Notes: generated from the letters alone by a model not told the origin. DNA of 64,000 nucleotides from Klebsormidium nitens (GCA_000708835.1 DF236955.1:62001-126000), one strand, 5' to 3'; positions 13,001 to 23,965 are shown, numbered from the stretch's first letter. Translations and numbers: made by a program.

Positions 13001-14885
13001 GGACCGAGGGTGGGCCCAGGTATGTTTCCTCTATGAGACCTGTGCAGGAAGTTCGGTTGTCATTTTGATCAACGAGTGAAGCACTCAGCAGATTCCACGG
13101 GGTTTTCCTTGTAGAGCGCCTTAAGCAAGCATAACCGGGCTTAAAAATCAAGTGCGTATCTTCTCGTTCGGTGTCAACTGTGGTAGAAGACACCACAGAT
13201 GATTGTCAATCAAATACCGACTTTTTTGCTTTCTGAGAGCGCGAATGTTTGGTGCTTTATGTGAAGTTCTTGGCGATCTTGCCGAAGGGATGTAAATTGT
13301 CTTGACGTAGTCTGCAAAGCAGTCCTGCGACCAATTATCTACGCTGTTAATGCTTCCCTCTCGTGACCAGCTCCTGAAGGTTAGGCACTTACTATGCTCA
13401 AGACATGTGGTTCGACAGACGACGCTTCGATTCAAGTTTTTACAGGATTTGCGAACGGCTTCTCTGCCAATTTGTTGAGCGCAGAGAACGAGGGTCAACT
13501 TTCTTTGAGCTCTTCACCTCTTTCCCGTTCCGTTTGTTCAAGGGAAACTTCGAAACTTGCTAAAAGTAAAATTGTGATTCTTAATACTACATTACTACAT
13601 GGCTTCGCTGACTTTTCGCAGGGAGGGCCGGGCCGGCGGATTCAAGGAGTTTGATGAAGCCGAGGCGGAAGAGACAAAGCGAAGGAGAAAGGAAGCAGAA
13701 GAGGTGGGTCGAATGGATCCGATCCTGTTCGCCATCGGTTCCGCTCGGATGTCCTAAAAGGGACTCAATTTTGGAAAGTAGTAGATGCCGGTGTCTCGCT
13801 TCTCTGTCTGCTATCCCCCTATGATGCTCGGACTGCATATAGATGCTCGTTTTTTTCACCTTGTGAGAATTCTACCTGTCACCTGTGGAAGGGACGGCTT
13901 TCTGTGTGGTGACGAAACAGTCCCTTTTGTGCGTTAGAAGTTCCTCCTGTGCTTTGAACGGTCCTTCTTGATACACTATCGCAAATCAAGCCCTTGTTCC
14001 TGGTCCTTCTAGGTTTCGAAGTCCGGATGTTCTCCTAATCGATCGTTGTAGATGCACATTGCGCAACGATCTTCTGTGGTTTAGCGATCTGTCGACCGAA
14101 CCTTCCGCTCGTGTCTCCTGGTCCCCTGCTGGAAGAGAGGAGTCCGTTTTGATTCTATTAGCCTGCATGCCGTACGCAGCACACCAGCATTTGACCTTGT
14201 TGCAAGCCAGTACAGATCTGACTCTGGCCTGTCGTTTGTGCATTTGCAAAGCTTTTTCCGGACTCCCTTCCGTTACAAACGAATTTGCGACAAGCACTCT
14301 TTTTTGAGCCTCGCACTTTTCGAAAGCTCCGTCTCTGTGGGACTAACAAGACCATGCCGTCCGCACGTGCAGCAAGACGGCGAGATGTACGACGAGTTCG
14401 GCGTCCTCAAGAAGAAGTTCCGGACGAAGAAGGAAGCGCCGGCCGCGCCGGTCGGGGGAAAGGCCGCTTGGGAGCAGGAGGACCTCACACGAAAGGACGG
14501 AAGCGACAAGCAGAAAGAACGGGAAAAAGAGCGTGAGCGGGATAAGGGGCGAGAAAGGGAGAGGAGCCAGGAGCGAGCGTACGACTACGAGCGTGATTTC
14601 CGGGGGGATAGGAGCAGGGGCCGGGTGGATCGGGACCGTGACAGGAGCCAGGATTGGAAGATTGCGGCGGCGGGGGCGAAGGGGGATGGTGAGAGGAGTC
14701 GGGGGGCAGACCGGGATCGGGATCGAGGGCAAGATTGGAAGACGGATGAGCGGAGTCGAGGGGGGTATAAAGACGAGGAACGAGATTACGAAAGGAGCCG
14801 GAATGGGGGGGAAAGGGAGCGGGATTGGAAAGATAGTAGGGACCGGGGTCCTAGAGACTCGGACAGAGGTTATAGAAACCGGTGA
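10094..14885 (+). CDS. TAF15-like RNA-binding protein: RRM, two RanBP2 zinc fingers, RD/RE-rich tail
   Basis: Predicted nuclear RNA-binding protein of the FET/TAF15-like plant group. Seven coding exons: 10094-10270, 11077-11305, 11784-11859, 12413-12619, 12939-13019, 13622-13703 and 14373-14885. All are in phase and give 454 residues. The RRM (about 31-115) has RNP2 IYVSNL and RNP1 PKGDCTIMY. RanBP2-type finger 1 (about 153-180) reads W155-x-C157 then C162-GNVNFAFRGV-C173-NK-C176. Finger 2 (226-244) reads WSCPLCQNMNWAKRNKCNIC. A Gly/Arg-rich linker separates them. The last exon encodes DEFGVLKKKFRTKKE followed by ~130 residues of RE/RD/RS dipeptides, typical of splicing-associated proteins. 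Start choice is moderate: the frame stays open upstream to an acceptor at 10025, so a 5'UTR intron or an extra N-terminal exon is possible. Confidence 0.9.
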
Positions 14886-15918
14886 CACAAGTCAGTACTC
14901 AATTAGTATTTGCAAGTCTGGCTCGTGCCTTCGTAACAGTGAACGACTTGCTTTAGTAAAATACGTATTCATGCTGGTACTCGCATGGCGGATGATTGCC
15001 AAGTGTCTAAACCTTGTAGACTCTTGATGACATTTGATGGAGTCAAGCATGCAGAAGACATTCAATGACTGAATCCTACTAAGAGTAGCAGTGACCATAC
15101 TACATTAGCAATTCAATCGGGTCGCAGTCTTGTCGATTTCACTCGCATCATGCTCTGAAAGTAATCAATGGGCAACAAGCTTAGCCTCTTAGCCCTTTTT
15201 GCAGCCGAGTCGTTGATTGAAGAAGGTCCGGTCTCAGTCTCATGCGTTCTGGTTTCACTAGGTAATTGATCGAACTTAAGTGCTGTGTGCGCTGATGCCA
15301 TACGGTTGTCGGCACGGGCTCTTCAATGACAAAAGAAAGTGCACCCCTCCCATGGATGCAACGAAGCTCGCTGCCACCGGAGGCCAATTACCTATTGCCA
15401 TGGGCGGGAGGCCATTAGCTCCATTCTTCAAAGAGAGCCTTACAACAACTTCCAAAGTCTCGATCATGATAAGATCTACGTATAGCTAGGTACTTTAATT
15501 AGAAGCAGTGATGGCGTCTGGAATCTTCTGCCTCTGCCACGGGGCCTGGGCCTGCGCCCGCGCGAGGCGCTCTTGCCAATTTTACCGGTTCTTCCGACGT
15601 ACTAATATCAACCTTCCGCGAAGCGATGCCTACCAGAAATACCATCAGGTTGTGCCGTTTCTGGCAGCGAATCTGCCTTTCCGGCAGCAGAGACGACAGC
15701 TGCTGGTTGCAAGGCGATCTAGAATCCAAATATGGCAGGGCGCTGTCAGTGTCACAGGGACCGCTGACAGTGCAGCAGAAATCGGGAACGCTCTGCAAAG
15801 GAGATTCTAACTGTTGGCGCCGCAGATCTTCCTTGATTCTTTGGTCTTCGTGCAGTGCTGGGCTGGTAGCGGGGACGTCCTGTGGCTTGCAGTTGTTGGC
15901 GGCAAGCTAAGCACGGCG
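14886..15918. other. Spacer between TAF15-like gene and hemoglobin
   Basis: This holds the 3'UTR of the upstream gene and the promoter or 5'UTR of the hemoglobin gene. I recognise no gene. A GC-richer segment at 15500-15900 directly before the hemoglobin start may be transcribed leader; the hemoglobin frame stays open upstream to about 15814. Confidence 0.4.
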
Positions 15919-18900
15919 ATGCAGTCACTGCAGGAGCAGGCCTCTCAGAAAAGCGGTGTGCCACTGGATGAAGCATTTCAGGTCGACGCAGTGAACCTGT
16001 ATGAGAGGCTGGGGCATCAGGTTTTCATCGATTTATCAACGAACTTTTACACCCGGTGAGTCGCTTGCTTGTTTCAAAAGTTTTGAATGGGTGTTTCTGC
16101 AAGTACTAGTTGAGACTTTTCTGGGGAAATTGCTCCAAGGCCAAATGGGGCTCACAGAAGTGTGGTGGCTTTCAGGGGCGGGTTTTTATGAAAGGAGGAT
16201 GTATAGAAAACAAAAGGGGTCTTCTGAGAAAGATCAGCCAGGCAACTAGCGAACAGTCATCAGAGTACAAGCACCGATGTGTATAAGGTGCTCCAATTGA
16301 GTTTCTGACCTTCCACTAGCTGGCAATCATATTGGTTGAGGATCTGGCGCACATACAGTCTACAGAGGCAGTCAGGCAACGCTGAGCTGGACTCTAGTAT
16401 TTCTTTGAGCCTTGATGAAGAAGAGAAATCTTGCTGGAACGAGGAGGAAAAAGTGTTGCCCCGGGAGGAAAATGGTGTTCTATGAGCTTCTTCTATATCT
16501 TATGGTGTCCTCGTGTCTACATAGCGCTAAGACACAAATGGCACACATGAAGCCTCCTGTTATCGAAGCATGGGCTTTGCAGCCTGTTCAAGGGGTGGCG
16601 CCAAACACCCAGGAACTAACTATCAGAGGTTCTTGATCCGGAAGGCCCAGCTTGCTGCAGATCTCTCAGATTGATAACAGTAAACCTTCTACTTTTATGC
16701 GACGGAGTCGCTCTCAGGTCAGCCGAGTGTGCTGGCCTGTACATATGTTTGTGACTGACCTGGGCTAATGTTTAAGATTGTCAGATTGTCCACATGTTTA
16801 AGATTGTCGGATTGTCCACAGAAATCCTGAGTCGTTTCAAAGGCAAGGGGACCATTTGATCCACTAGGGGCTCATCTTAGAGGTCCAAGAGACATTGTCG
16901 ATCAGCCGCACAAATGTTCTCTGCAAAGGTATCAAGCGAGATGTGACAGCTAAAATCAGTAAATAAGAGTCAGTTACTGAGACTAGAAGAGTCTTGCAGC
17001 TGAACAATGGCGCCCCACGTTTTGTCAAATCAATGAACAGGGGTGCTTGTGCAGGGTGCAGTGGGCTCAGAAGGTGAATACCTGTCACCACTTGCAATCA
17101 GGAGGAATCACACCTCTTCCTTTTTGAGAAGACCCTCCTCATTCTTGACTTGGATGGGATAGCTACCAAGGTAAGCTTACTCATTCTTGAGCCAATGAGT
17201 GATTGAAGTTCCCTTATGTGTAGGGTCTATGACGACAAGGAGACCTGGTTTCGGGACATCTTCGCAAACTCGACCAGAGAGCATGCCACTCAGAACCAGT
17301 ACGAGTTCTTCATCCAAAGACTCGGGGGCCCTCCTCTTTACTCCCAACGGAAAGGTGAGAGCCTTCGCTATGGCAATTCCAAGTAAATGCCTGCTCTGAA
17401 CGATACGTTTGCAGTGAAAAGTCTCAGAAAACTTCACGTTTGAAGTGAGCACTCTTTGAAAATTCTAGTCGTTCATAGCATGTGAGGAAAGGCAAGGAAA
17501 GGATTAGAGATTCTGGCACCATCCCTGAAATTGATTTGAAGATTTTGTCACAGGGATAAAGACTCCCTACAGATTACGCTCACTAGAGCTTCCAAGGTTG
17601 GAAAGACGTCCTGCTGTCAGCTGTTCGGAAAGAATCACTTCCAGTCATGGTTCTCGTACGTTAGTAGAAGCCAATGAAAGGCCAAAAAAGTTGGCTGGAG
17701 TTGATTTCACTTCCAAACCAGACAGAAATTGCATGTCAAAGAACCTTTCCCAAAAGTCGCACGCTGCTGTCAGCACAGCCGTGCTGTTCTGAGAACGTCT
17801 ATATAGCGTCTTCAATCACTCCAGTATCTTCCTGCCCCGCATCAGCTTCGCTGTGTAGATCATTTGAACGACGGAGATTACTCGCTGCATTTCCTACATA
17901 TCGCTCGATGCAGTTCCAAGATAATGGTCTTGACGATTCTTGACCTTTGAACACATGGTACTCTGTGACCCGGTACTAAGTTGACGTGCAAAACTCGTCG
18001 ACAAAACTCTCAACTCTTGTATCCCTTTGCGTCTCGGCTGCGTGAAGTCTCCAGGGCGTTCCAACTCGATTTCGACCTTACGACTGGAACGCTTCGTCGA
18101 TTGATTAGAATGACTTTTTCGACCATTTATCCTAACGACTTTTAGACGTCGTCATTTCTCTGTCCGCAGGCCATCCCATGGCGCCACAGCCTGCGCATTA
18201 CCACCGAAAGGGCGGCGGTAACTCTTAGCCTGATGATCCGATTAGAATTCTCTTCGATACCTCATCGAATCTTCCGATCTTCCGACTGATCCGCTGATCG
18301 GCCGCCACAACACGTCCACCTTCACGGAAAGAGCGGCAGCATTTGGTTGAACGCTCAGCCGAGCGTCTGAATTGACTTTTTCGACTTCTTATCCCAGCCG
18401 ATTCCCACGTTCATCTCTGTTTGCAGGGCATCCCGCGCTGATCAGGCGACACGGTCCATACGCCATCACCGAAAGAGTGCCGAGTGATGAGAGCAACTCT
18501 GACACTCAACAAGTGTTCTAAGGTGTCTTTTCGTTTCCAGACTAATTCGGTCACGGCCCGTTTGCGTAACGGAAACAGCGTCAAGAATCAGAACGACCCT
18601 TTCAAAACGATACCCAGTCATACTTTCGACGTCACATTTCTGTTTCCAGGGCATCCCGCACTCATTGGGCGCCACGGCCCGTACGTTGTCCCCGGAGGAG
18701 CGGCGGTGAAGCCAACCGGGTGATCAGAGCGACTCATTGAACTAAGTTAAGCCAAGGGGTTCTTTTACGTTTATCAATGCTTGCAGGACACTCTGCGCTG
18801 CCCATGAGTGCGACGGAAGCCACGACACACTTTTGATGTTCTGACCCCCTGTCCGGTCCCCCCACCTGCTGCCTCACCCCACCACTGCCCGCTGCCCCCC

Positions 18901-19827
18901 CTCGCCACAGCACGACTAAAACGTTCAGCCGAGTAATCAAAAAGGACGCTCTCACATTGCTCTGGCTGACCTTCGCTTCTCGTTACAGGCCATGCAGCGC
19001 TTGTTGGGCGCGAATTGTTCACTCAAAGAGTTGTCTGACGTCACTTTCTATTTCCAGGTCATCCCGCGCTGATTGGGCGCCACGGCCCATACGCCGTCAC
19101 GGAGCGAGCGGCGCAGCGGTGGCTCGAGCACATGGACGAGGCGCTGGACGAGACGGCCGGGATCGACGAAGACTCGCGGCAGCGGCTGCGGAACTTCTTC
19201 AGGTGAAAGTGACGTCAGCGGGGTCGTCACTAGGAGGATCAGGCGATTGCATCGCACTGGAGGTATCTCTGGAGGAAAAGCAGAAACAGTGGCCTTGCAG
19301 GGAACAATGCCTTCATGCATAAGGACGACAAGGTCTCAAGTTGTGTATTATGCCTTCGGATAAAAGCTCAGTATTTACCCTGCAAGGTGCCTCCCCAATA
19401 TTATCGTACACTTCGTCAAACGTCTAGTGCCTCTCAAAGGCCTGTCGCACCGGTTTCTGCTTGCATGAAAAGTTGTTGCTTTGTGGCCCTATTCCAAATC
19501 GCTTGAAAGACCTGCGAGTGCTGAGTCCGACCCGCTGACATCATCCGAAGCCGGCTTGGACGCTCCCCTTGACCTCATTCAGTGTGAGACTTCGTCTTTC
19601 TAGGAAACCGATGCTCATGAAAGTGGCAAGACAAGGAGGTCGTTGTTTGCTTACACCAGAAGGACTTCTCAGTGTCCAGTGTCCAGTTGAGGACACCTGT
19701 TGCTGCTTCTGAGGTCGTTGTGTTCCCTGCTTGCAGACATACGGCCTACTTCTTGGTAGCGGGAAAAGAGCTAGTCAACCGGAACCGCCTTGTTGGCTAC
19801 GGCGGAAAACACACAGGCGGAGCCTAG
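15919..19827 (+). CDS. GLB3: Plant-type 2-on-2 (truncated, class 3 / GLB3-like) hemoglobin
   Basis: Heme protein of the TrHb2 family found across plants; proposed roles are in O2 and NO chemistry. Four exons: 15919-16055, 17224-17354, 19058-19202 and 19737-19827. All are in phase and give 167 residues, slightly under the usual 170-175. Start is the family-typical MQSLQE. Diagnostic residues: Tyr44 (B10) in [27 protein letters not shown] followed by proximal His98 (F8); Trp111 (G8) in QRWLEHM; and [15 protein letters not shown] in helix H. The tail after VNRN is a Gly-rich extension. Intron 2 (17355-19057) is unusual: it holds up to seven decayed copies of the start of exon 3, listed separately. 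Intron 1 contains a 26-bp tandem repeat at 16768-16819. Confidence 0.96.
16768..16819 (+). repeat. 26-bp tandem duplication in hemoglobin intron 1
   Basis: Two adjacent units beginning ATGTTTAAGATTGTC, differing by one base in the part inspected. They lie inside intron 1 and have no evident function. Confidence 0.85.
18055..18077 (+). pseudogene. Hemoglobin exon-3 head, decayed copy 0 (weakest)
   Basis: After CTCCAG comes GGCGTTCCAACTCG, which can be aligned with the exon-3 head (GTCATCCCGCGCTG). It is followed by a block (GACTTTTTCGAC, TATCC) shared with the copy 2/3 region. Weak alone; included because it fits the ladder. In the hemoglobin phase it reads a short peptide and stops. Confidence 0.35.
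18170..18220 (+). pseudogene. Hemoglobin exon-3 head, decayed copy 1
   Basis: Acceptor TGTCCGCAG, then GCCATCCCATGGCGCCACAG and further sequence matching the exon-3 head, with an internal deletion of about nine bases. It reaches GGGCGGCG and is then followed by GTAACT, a possible donor. In phase from exon 2 it starts GHP, then shifts and stops at 18226-18228. Confidence 0.7.
18288..18340 (+). pseudogene. Hemoglobin exon-3 head, decayed copy 2 (no acceptor)
   Basis: GCTGATCGGCCGCCAC and TTCACGGAAAGAGCGGC match the real exon's GCTGATTGGGCGCCAC and GTCACGGAGCGAGCGGC. No AG acceptor is left immediately upstream, so this copy appears unspliceable. Confidence 0.65.
18427..18482 (+). pseudogene. 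Hemoglobin exon-3 head, copy 3 (about 80% identical)
   Basis: Acceptor TTTGCAG, then GGCATCCCGCGCTGAT continuing along the exon for 56 bases; I count 45/56 identical to the real exon 3. In phase from exon 2 it encodes [17 protein letters not shown], retaining the proximal histidine, and runs to a stop at 18519-18521. Confidence 0.85.
18650..18705 (+). pseudogene. Hemoglobin exon-3 head, copy 4 (best preserved; possible alternative exon)
   Basis: Acceptor TCTGTTTCCAG, nearly the same as the real exon's CTATTTCCAG. By hand count 45/56 bases are identical. In phase from exon 2 it encodes [14 protein letters not shown]; across the codons His91-Val103 nearly all differences are silent. It ends GCGGCG followed by GTGAAG, like the real exon's donor GTGAAA. 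If not spliced onward it stops at 18721-18723. Inclusion would give a hemoglobin truncated just after the heme-binding histidine. Confidence 0.85.
18787..18825 (+). pseudogene. Hemoglobin exon-3 head, decayed copy 5
   Basis: Acceptor TGCTTGCAG, then GACACTCTGCGCTG, matching 10 of the first 17 bases of the exon. In phase it reads GHSALPM and stops at 18834-18836. Confidence 0.55.
18989..19017 (+). pseudogene. Hemoglobin exon-3 head, decayed copy 6
   Basis: Acceptor CTCGTTACAG, then GCCATGCAGCGCTTGTTGGG, 19/29 identical by hand count. In phase it reads GHAALVGRE and stops at 19036-19038, only 20 bases before the true exon 3. Confidence 0.7.
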
Positions 19828-20429
19828 GCGGCAGTTGCAGTGATATCGTTTAGTTGAGTACTGCACTCAATTTTGCTCATGATCGATCGAGTTGCCGTAA
19901 AATCTGACCGGCCCGAGTTGACCCAGAACAGCTTCCTACCATACAGCCTGATCATTCACTCACAGAGCATTCAAAGCATCTCTATCAGTGTGCGATGGTG
20001 TCCTCTTTCTCTGAGGCTCAGTCGTTTGCGGACATGATTCGCTGCAAGCCAAACCATACACAATGCAGAATGTATGAAGACTCGCCACGTCTCTTACAGG
20101 TATACAAGTTCGCAAATGGTTCACGACTTGAAGTCTAACAAGCTAGCCTTTTCAAGCATGCCAGCGGCCCCGCCTCATTCTGTTGCACTCTTGCGCAGTT
20201 TGCGAGTTCGTCGGGTTCGACGTGCAGACCGTTCCGTACGATCGCTGAGAAAACGAGTACCACATAATCAAGCATAAGAGCGGAACCCTCAGGGCAAAGC
20301 TCGGCGGTGCATGAGGACTCGCAGTCGGTGAAATCAAATGGAAAATAAACGGCGAAAAGGGCCGTGATTGCATGCGGGTAGCGCCACTGAGATGTGTACA
20401 ACTCAAGAACGTCCACTGGAAATGATCAG
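19828..20429. other. Spacer after hemoglobin
   Basis: This holds the 3'UTR of the hemoglobin gene and the unknown 5' part of the next gene. No gene or structured repeat is recognised. Confidence 0.4.
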
Positions 20430-22129
20430 CAGACGCAGCGAAGGCTCAGGCCGACGCTGATCGTGCGGCCGCCGAAGCGCGCGCGGCCGCGGACGCGCGG
20501 GCTGCCGCGGCTGCCGCGGACCTCGTCAGCACGGAGCAGGCCCCGCCGCCTGCGCTCGCGCCCGGGCAGCCTGCGCCTCCGCCCCAGGCCTCCGATGCTG
20601 CTCAGCTCGAGCAGAGCTTGGTCAGGGCGTGCGTCACCGCCATTCGCCGGGCGCTGCCGACACCGCAGCAGCTGGACCTGGCGGCGATCGTACAGGCCGT
20701 TAACTCGGGGATCGCGTCCGGGGACACCATGGCCACGTTTGTCGCCGCCACGGACGACATCGTCGTTGAGCTCCAGCGCATCGCTGAAGCTGTCGACGCG
20801 GCGCCCCCAGAACAGGTCCCGGATAAACTCGCCGCCATGGCAGACTACATCGAGACAAACCTCACCGACCGTTTGCGGCCAGGGTCCGCCGCCTCGAAGA
20901 GAAGCTCGAGACTATGGCCGATCGCCAGCAAGAGATCCTGATTGGACAGCAGGAGGCAGCCGCTAGCCAGCGCGTCACTCATGACAGGTGCGATTAATCG
21001 TTCCAACTTTTCATCTCACTCGTCTGCGAAAATGTCGCCCCCGTTCAATGTACCCGCCTTCCGCACAGATCAAAAGCGAACAGTCAGTCTAATGATGTTA
21101 GCACTTGAGGCGACGTTTTGTATCCGCAGTGACTTTGCATGCACAGCTTACACAACCTCTGTACCAGCTTCCTTCTTTACCCTGTCACAATAAACGAAGT
21201 CACACATATACATCTACGCGCAAGTCTGGCACGGTTGCTGTTGCACAACTCTTTTGCCTGACAAACGTGAACACCTTTCAGCCCCGTCTCATAATTTCTC
21301 CTATTCTTGTCCCCGGGCAGGATTGTCGACGCTCTCGCCAACATGAGCCGCAGCAACCAGGCGGGACCGGGCTTCACCAACCTTGGCCCCGCGGCAGTCC
21401 CTCACTCCAAAGACACCATCTCGGCCGCCTCATGTCGTACGGAATCGTCGAAGGACCCCCAGCAGAGCTAAGCGCTCGCAACAGACCGAATCGGAGCGGC
21501 CCGTATAAGCAGGCCCGGCAGGAGGACCCCGTTGACAGCCGCGGCATTCCTAGCGATCCAGGTACACAACCCGCTTGACACATTGTTATCTTCACTGTGC
21601 AACCGTCAGACTCAGCGCAACAGACTTTCTGGACAGTTTGCAACTAATCTTCTTGACATAGGGCCCACCTGAACCCCGCTGAACACACCAGTCTGTCTTT
21701 GAGGCTAGCAAAGTTGCACCTACTTCATTTGTCAGTCATTGTTCATTTGTTGACCGACTGTACTGGACCTACTATTAACCCCGCGTTGTCCCCTCCCTTG
21801 CAGCCAAGCTCGGCCGCTACAGAATCACCGAACTTGCTCGCCTCATCTGCATGCAAGCGTCGAAGTCCAACACCTACTTCCCCCAGCAGCAGGACATGCT
21901 CGACGTCCTTGCCGAGGTGGGCGTGGAAGCCAAGATGACCAGCATTGCTGGCAATTATCTCATGGAGTGCGTTGCGATCAACGGCGGTTCGAGGTGCAAG
22001 ACCTGGCGCCTTGTCACGACCAACTCGGCGGCCAAGGCGGCCATGATGCGCCGCTTTGAGCAGTTCAAGGTGCCGCTCAAAGATGCTGGACTGGAGGCCT
22101 CCGACTGGACCTGGGGCAGGAGGTATTAG
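20430..22129 (+). pseudogene. Ala-rich, coiled-coil hypothetical gene with two frame breaks
   Basis: I do not recognise a family. A GC-rich frame opens after the acceptor at 20428-20429: Ala-rich (AAAEARAAADARAAAAAAD), then Pro-rich, then helical (LDLAAIVQAVNSGIASG). At about 20871 the likely frame shifts to one reading FAARVRRLEEKLETMADRQQ, ending at donor 20988. Exon 2 (21321-21561) opens IVDALANMSRSNQAG and shifts again near 21420 to reach SRGIPSDP. Exon 3 (21804-22129) encodes a clean C-terminus, KLGRYRITELARLICMQAS to EASDWTWGRRY. The splice phases outside the two breaks agree. Both breaks go the same way, so they may be sequence errors or true decay. The first exon was not found. A lineage-specific or element-derived gene is possible. 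Confidence 0.45.
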
Positions 22130-22374
22130 AGCAATTCGGGCTCTGTTACTTGTGGCTGGTACATTGTGAGCCGCAATTCGATAAAGATCCGATGCGCGGG
22201 CTTTACAACATCGCATCTATGAACGCTTTTATCTCAGTGGCGCCGTCTTTGCCAACTGGCAGCTTTTAGCCGTCATCAACCGCTGTCGTTCGCTAAGTTG
22301 CTGCACAAGTCGTACCAACTGTTGGCATCGATCGTTTGATTCGACTTTTTACAGTTCATGTGGACTCTCTGTAT
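22130..22374. other. Short spacer before the foldback element
   Basis: This follows the stop codon of the preceding gene; no gene seen. It may contain that gene's 3'UTR. Confidence 0.4.
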
Positions 22375-23965
22375 CAGATCCTGTTCATGCGACCTGCTTG
22401 CTGCCAATGTGAGTGAAGCCTTACATGCACGGGAGAGCACCCCCGGGGTACCTTTTCCCTCTTCCCAAAAACCAGACGCAATAAAACAGGGCGTACTGGA
22501 AGAGGGTTTTTAATGGCCCGACACTTTCCCCTCTGCTAAGCAACGACATGGCCACGCTTGGTCTATTATCCGCATGAACAACTCGTACTTAGAGAAGCTT
22601 CCACCCAAACGTTCTGCCCGACAGGTTCTGACTTATGAATACATGTGTTTGTTCGTCAAATTTCTTCGGAAGAGTAGCCCTCACCGACTTACGAACGTAT
22701 CATAGCCAACACCTCCCCGGCCTTGACAAGTACACGCCAATTTTGTTGGGAACTTGGTCAAAACTGACCGCCGGAAAGCTCTACATGATGCCTCTCCTCA
22801 ACTTGGAGAGACGCACACCGTCGCTGTACATGACCAACCTACGTGGGGCCCGACTGATGACCCGGGCCTGCTATCTCTCCAAGCACACTAGCATAAGCCC
22901 CCGTTTGTGCAAGCTAGCTCGTGATTCATCACAGGTGAATAGGGCATCAACTCATACAGAGGGTATTACTCAGGGTAGGCCCATAACATATAGGTGTACG
23001 TGCAGTGATAGAGTAGCTTTCCTAGTCAAACGTTTAGACTCGCAACAAAATGTGTGACTCGCTCTCAGGTCCATGGCTCACGCTACGGCCTTCTAAAAGA
23101 AGTATATATGTATGTATGCTCTATGTATGTATGTAACAAGGTTTGGAGATCGTTTCTTGCGATGGTCACGGTGGGGCTCATACATGCGTATGCCGATGAT
23201 ACATACATACATACATACATACTTCTTTTATAAGGCCGTAGCGGTGAAGCCATGGACCTGAGAATGAGTACACTTCTGTTTCGAGTCTGGACGTTAGGTT
23301 CAAAAAGTCACCGTACGAAGATGCTGCTTGTACACTACACAAAAGTGACCGATCAGGATTACATGCGCAAGCTACATACTAATTTTCAACTCAGAGTCTA
23401 CAACTAGGTGCACTGGACCTAATCCTGTTCACCTAGGATTGCTATATGAGGCTAAGCTAAACCATGATGGAATGGTACAAGTGGTGTTGGCTCCATGTTG
23501 GGGATGTAGCGGCACGTCTTGTCGGTAAGGTAGTCATGTACGATCAGCAGCACGCTTGTGTTGAGTAGATCTTTTTGACCGGCAATCCAAAACCGTCAAC
23601 AGAGTGGTTGTGTACTTGTGAAGGCCGGGATGGAATTGACCGCATGATACGTTCGTAAGTCTATGGGGCCAGCCACCCCTTCCGCAGAAGATAACAAACA
23701 AACTCTTGTATTCAGCAGCCGAGACCATCCGGGCGCGAATGTGTTGGGTGGAATCTTCTCCAAATCACTGGGAGTCTGCCATGCACTCAGTGCGACGCGT
23801 GAAGTATACTCCGCAGAGGGAAAGTTTGGGGCCATTAAAAACCCTCTTCCGGTTCGCCCTGTTTTGTTGCGTCCGGTTCTTTGGAAGAGGGAAAAGGTAC
23901 TCTAGGGGTGCCTTTCCGTGCATATTAGAGTTTCAGCGGCGTTACATGAATCTGATGTATCATGG
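22375..23965. mobile_element. 1.6-kb foldback (long inverted-repeat) element
   Basis: The left half reads as the reverse complement of the right half about a centre near 23,165-23,178. Outer arms: 22425-22530 pairs with 23818-23924, including GAGGGTTTTTAATGGCCC and GTACCTTTTCCCTCTTCC. Middle arms: GACTTACGAACGTATCAT near 22687 pairs with ATGATACGTTCGTAAGTC near 23643. Inner arms: GGTCCATGGCTCACGCTACG at 23070 pairs with the stretch at 23220-23260. (TATG)n and (CATA)n tracts flank a ~60-bp loop. Arms of ~750 bp are well conserved outside and inside and worn between. No transposase is seen. I could not find a convincing target-site duplication. The ends are uncertain by tens of bases. Confidence 0.85.

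Noticed and set aside
22635-23057. 140-codon open frame in the foldback arm
   Set aside because: Lies in a non-coding inverted repeat, no family resemblance, no splice context.
23100-23225. (TATG)n/(CATA)n tracts as an independent microsatellite
   Set aside because: The two tracts are the mirror arms at the tip of the foldback element, so they are counted as part of it.
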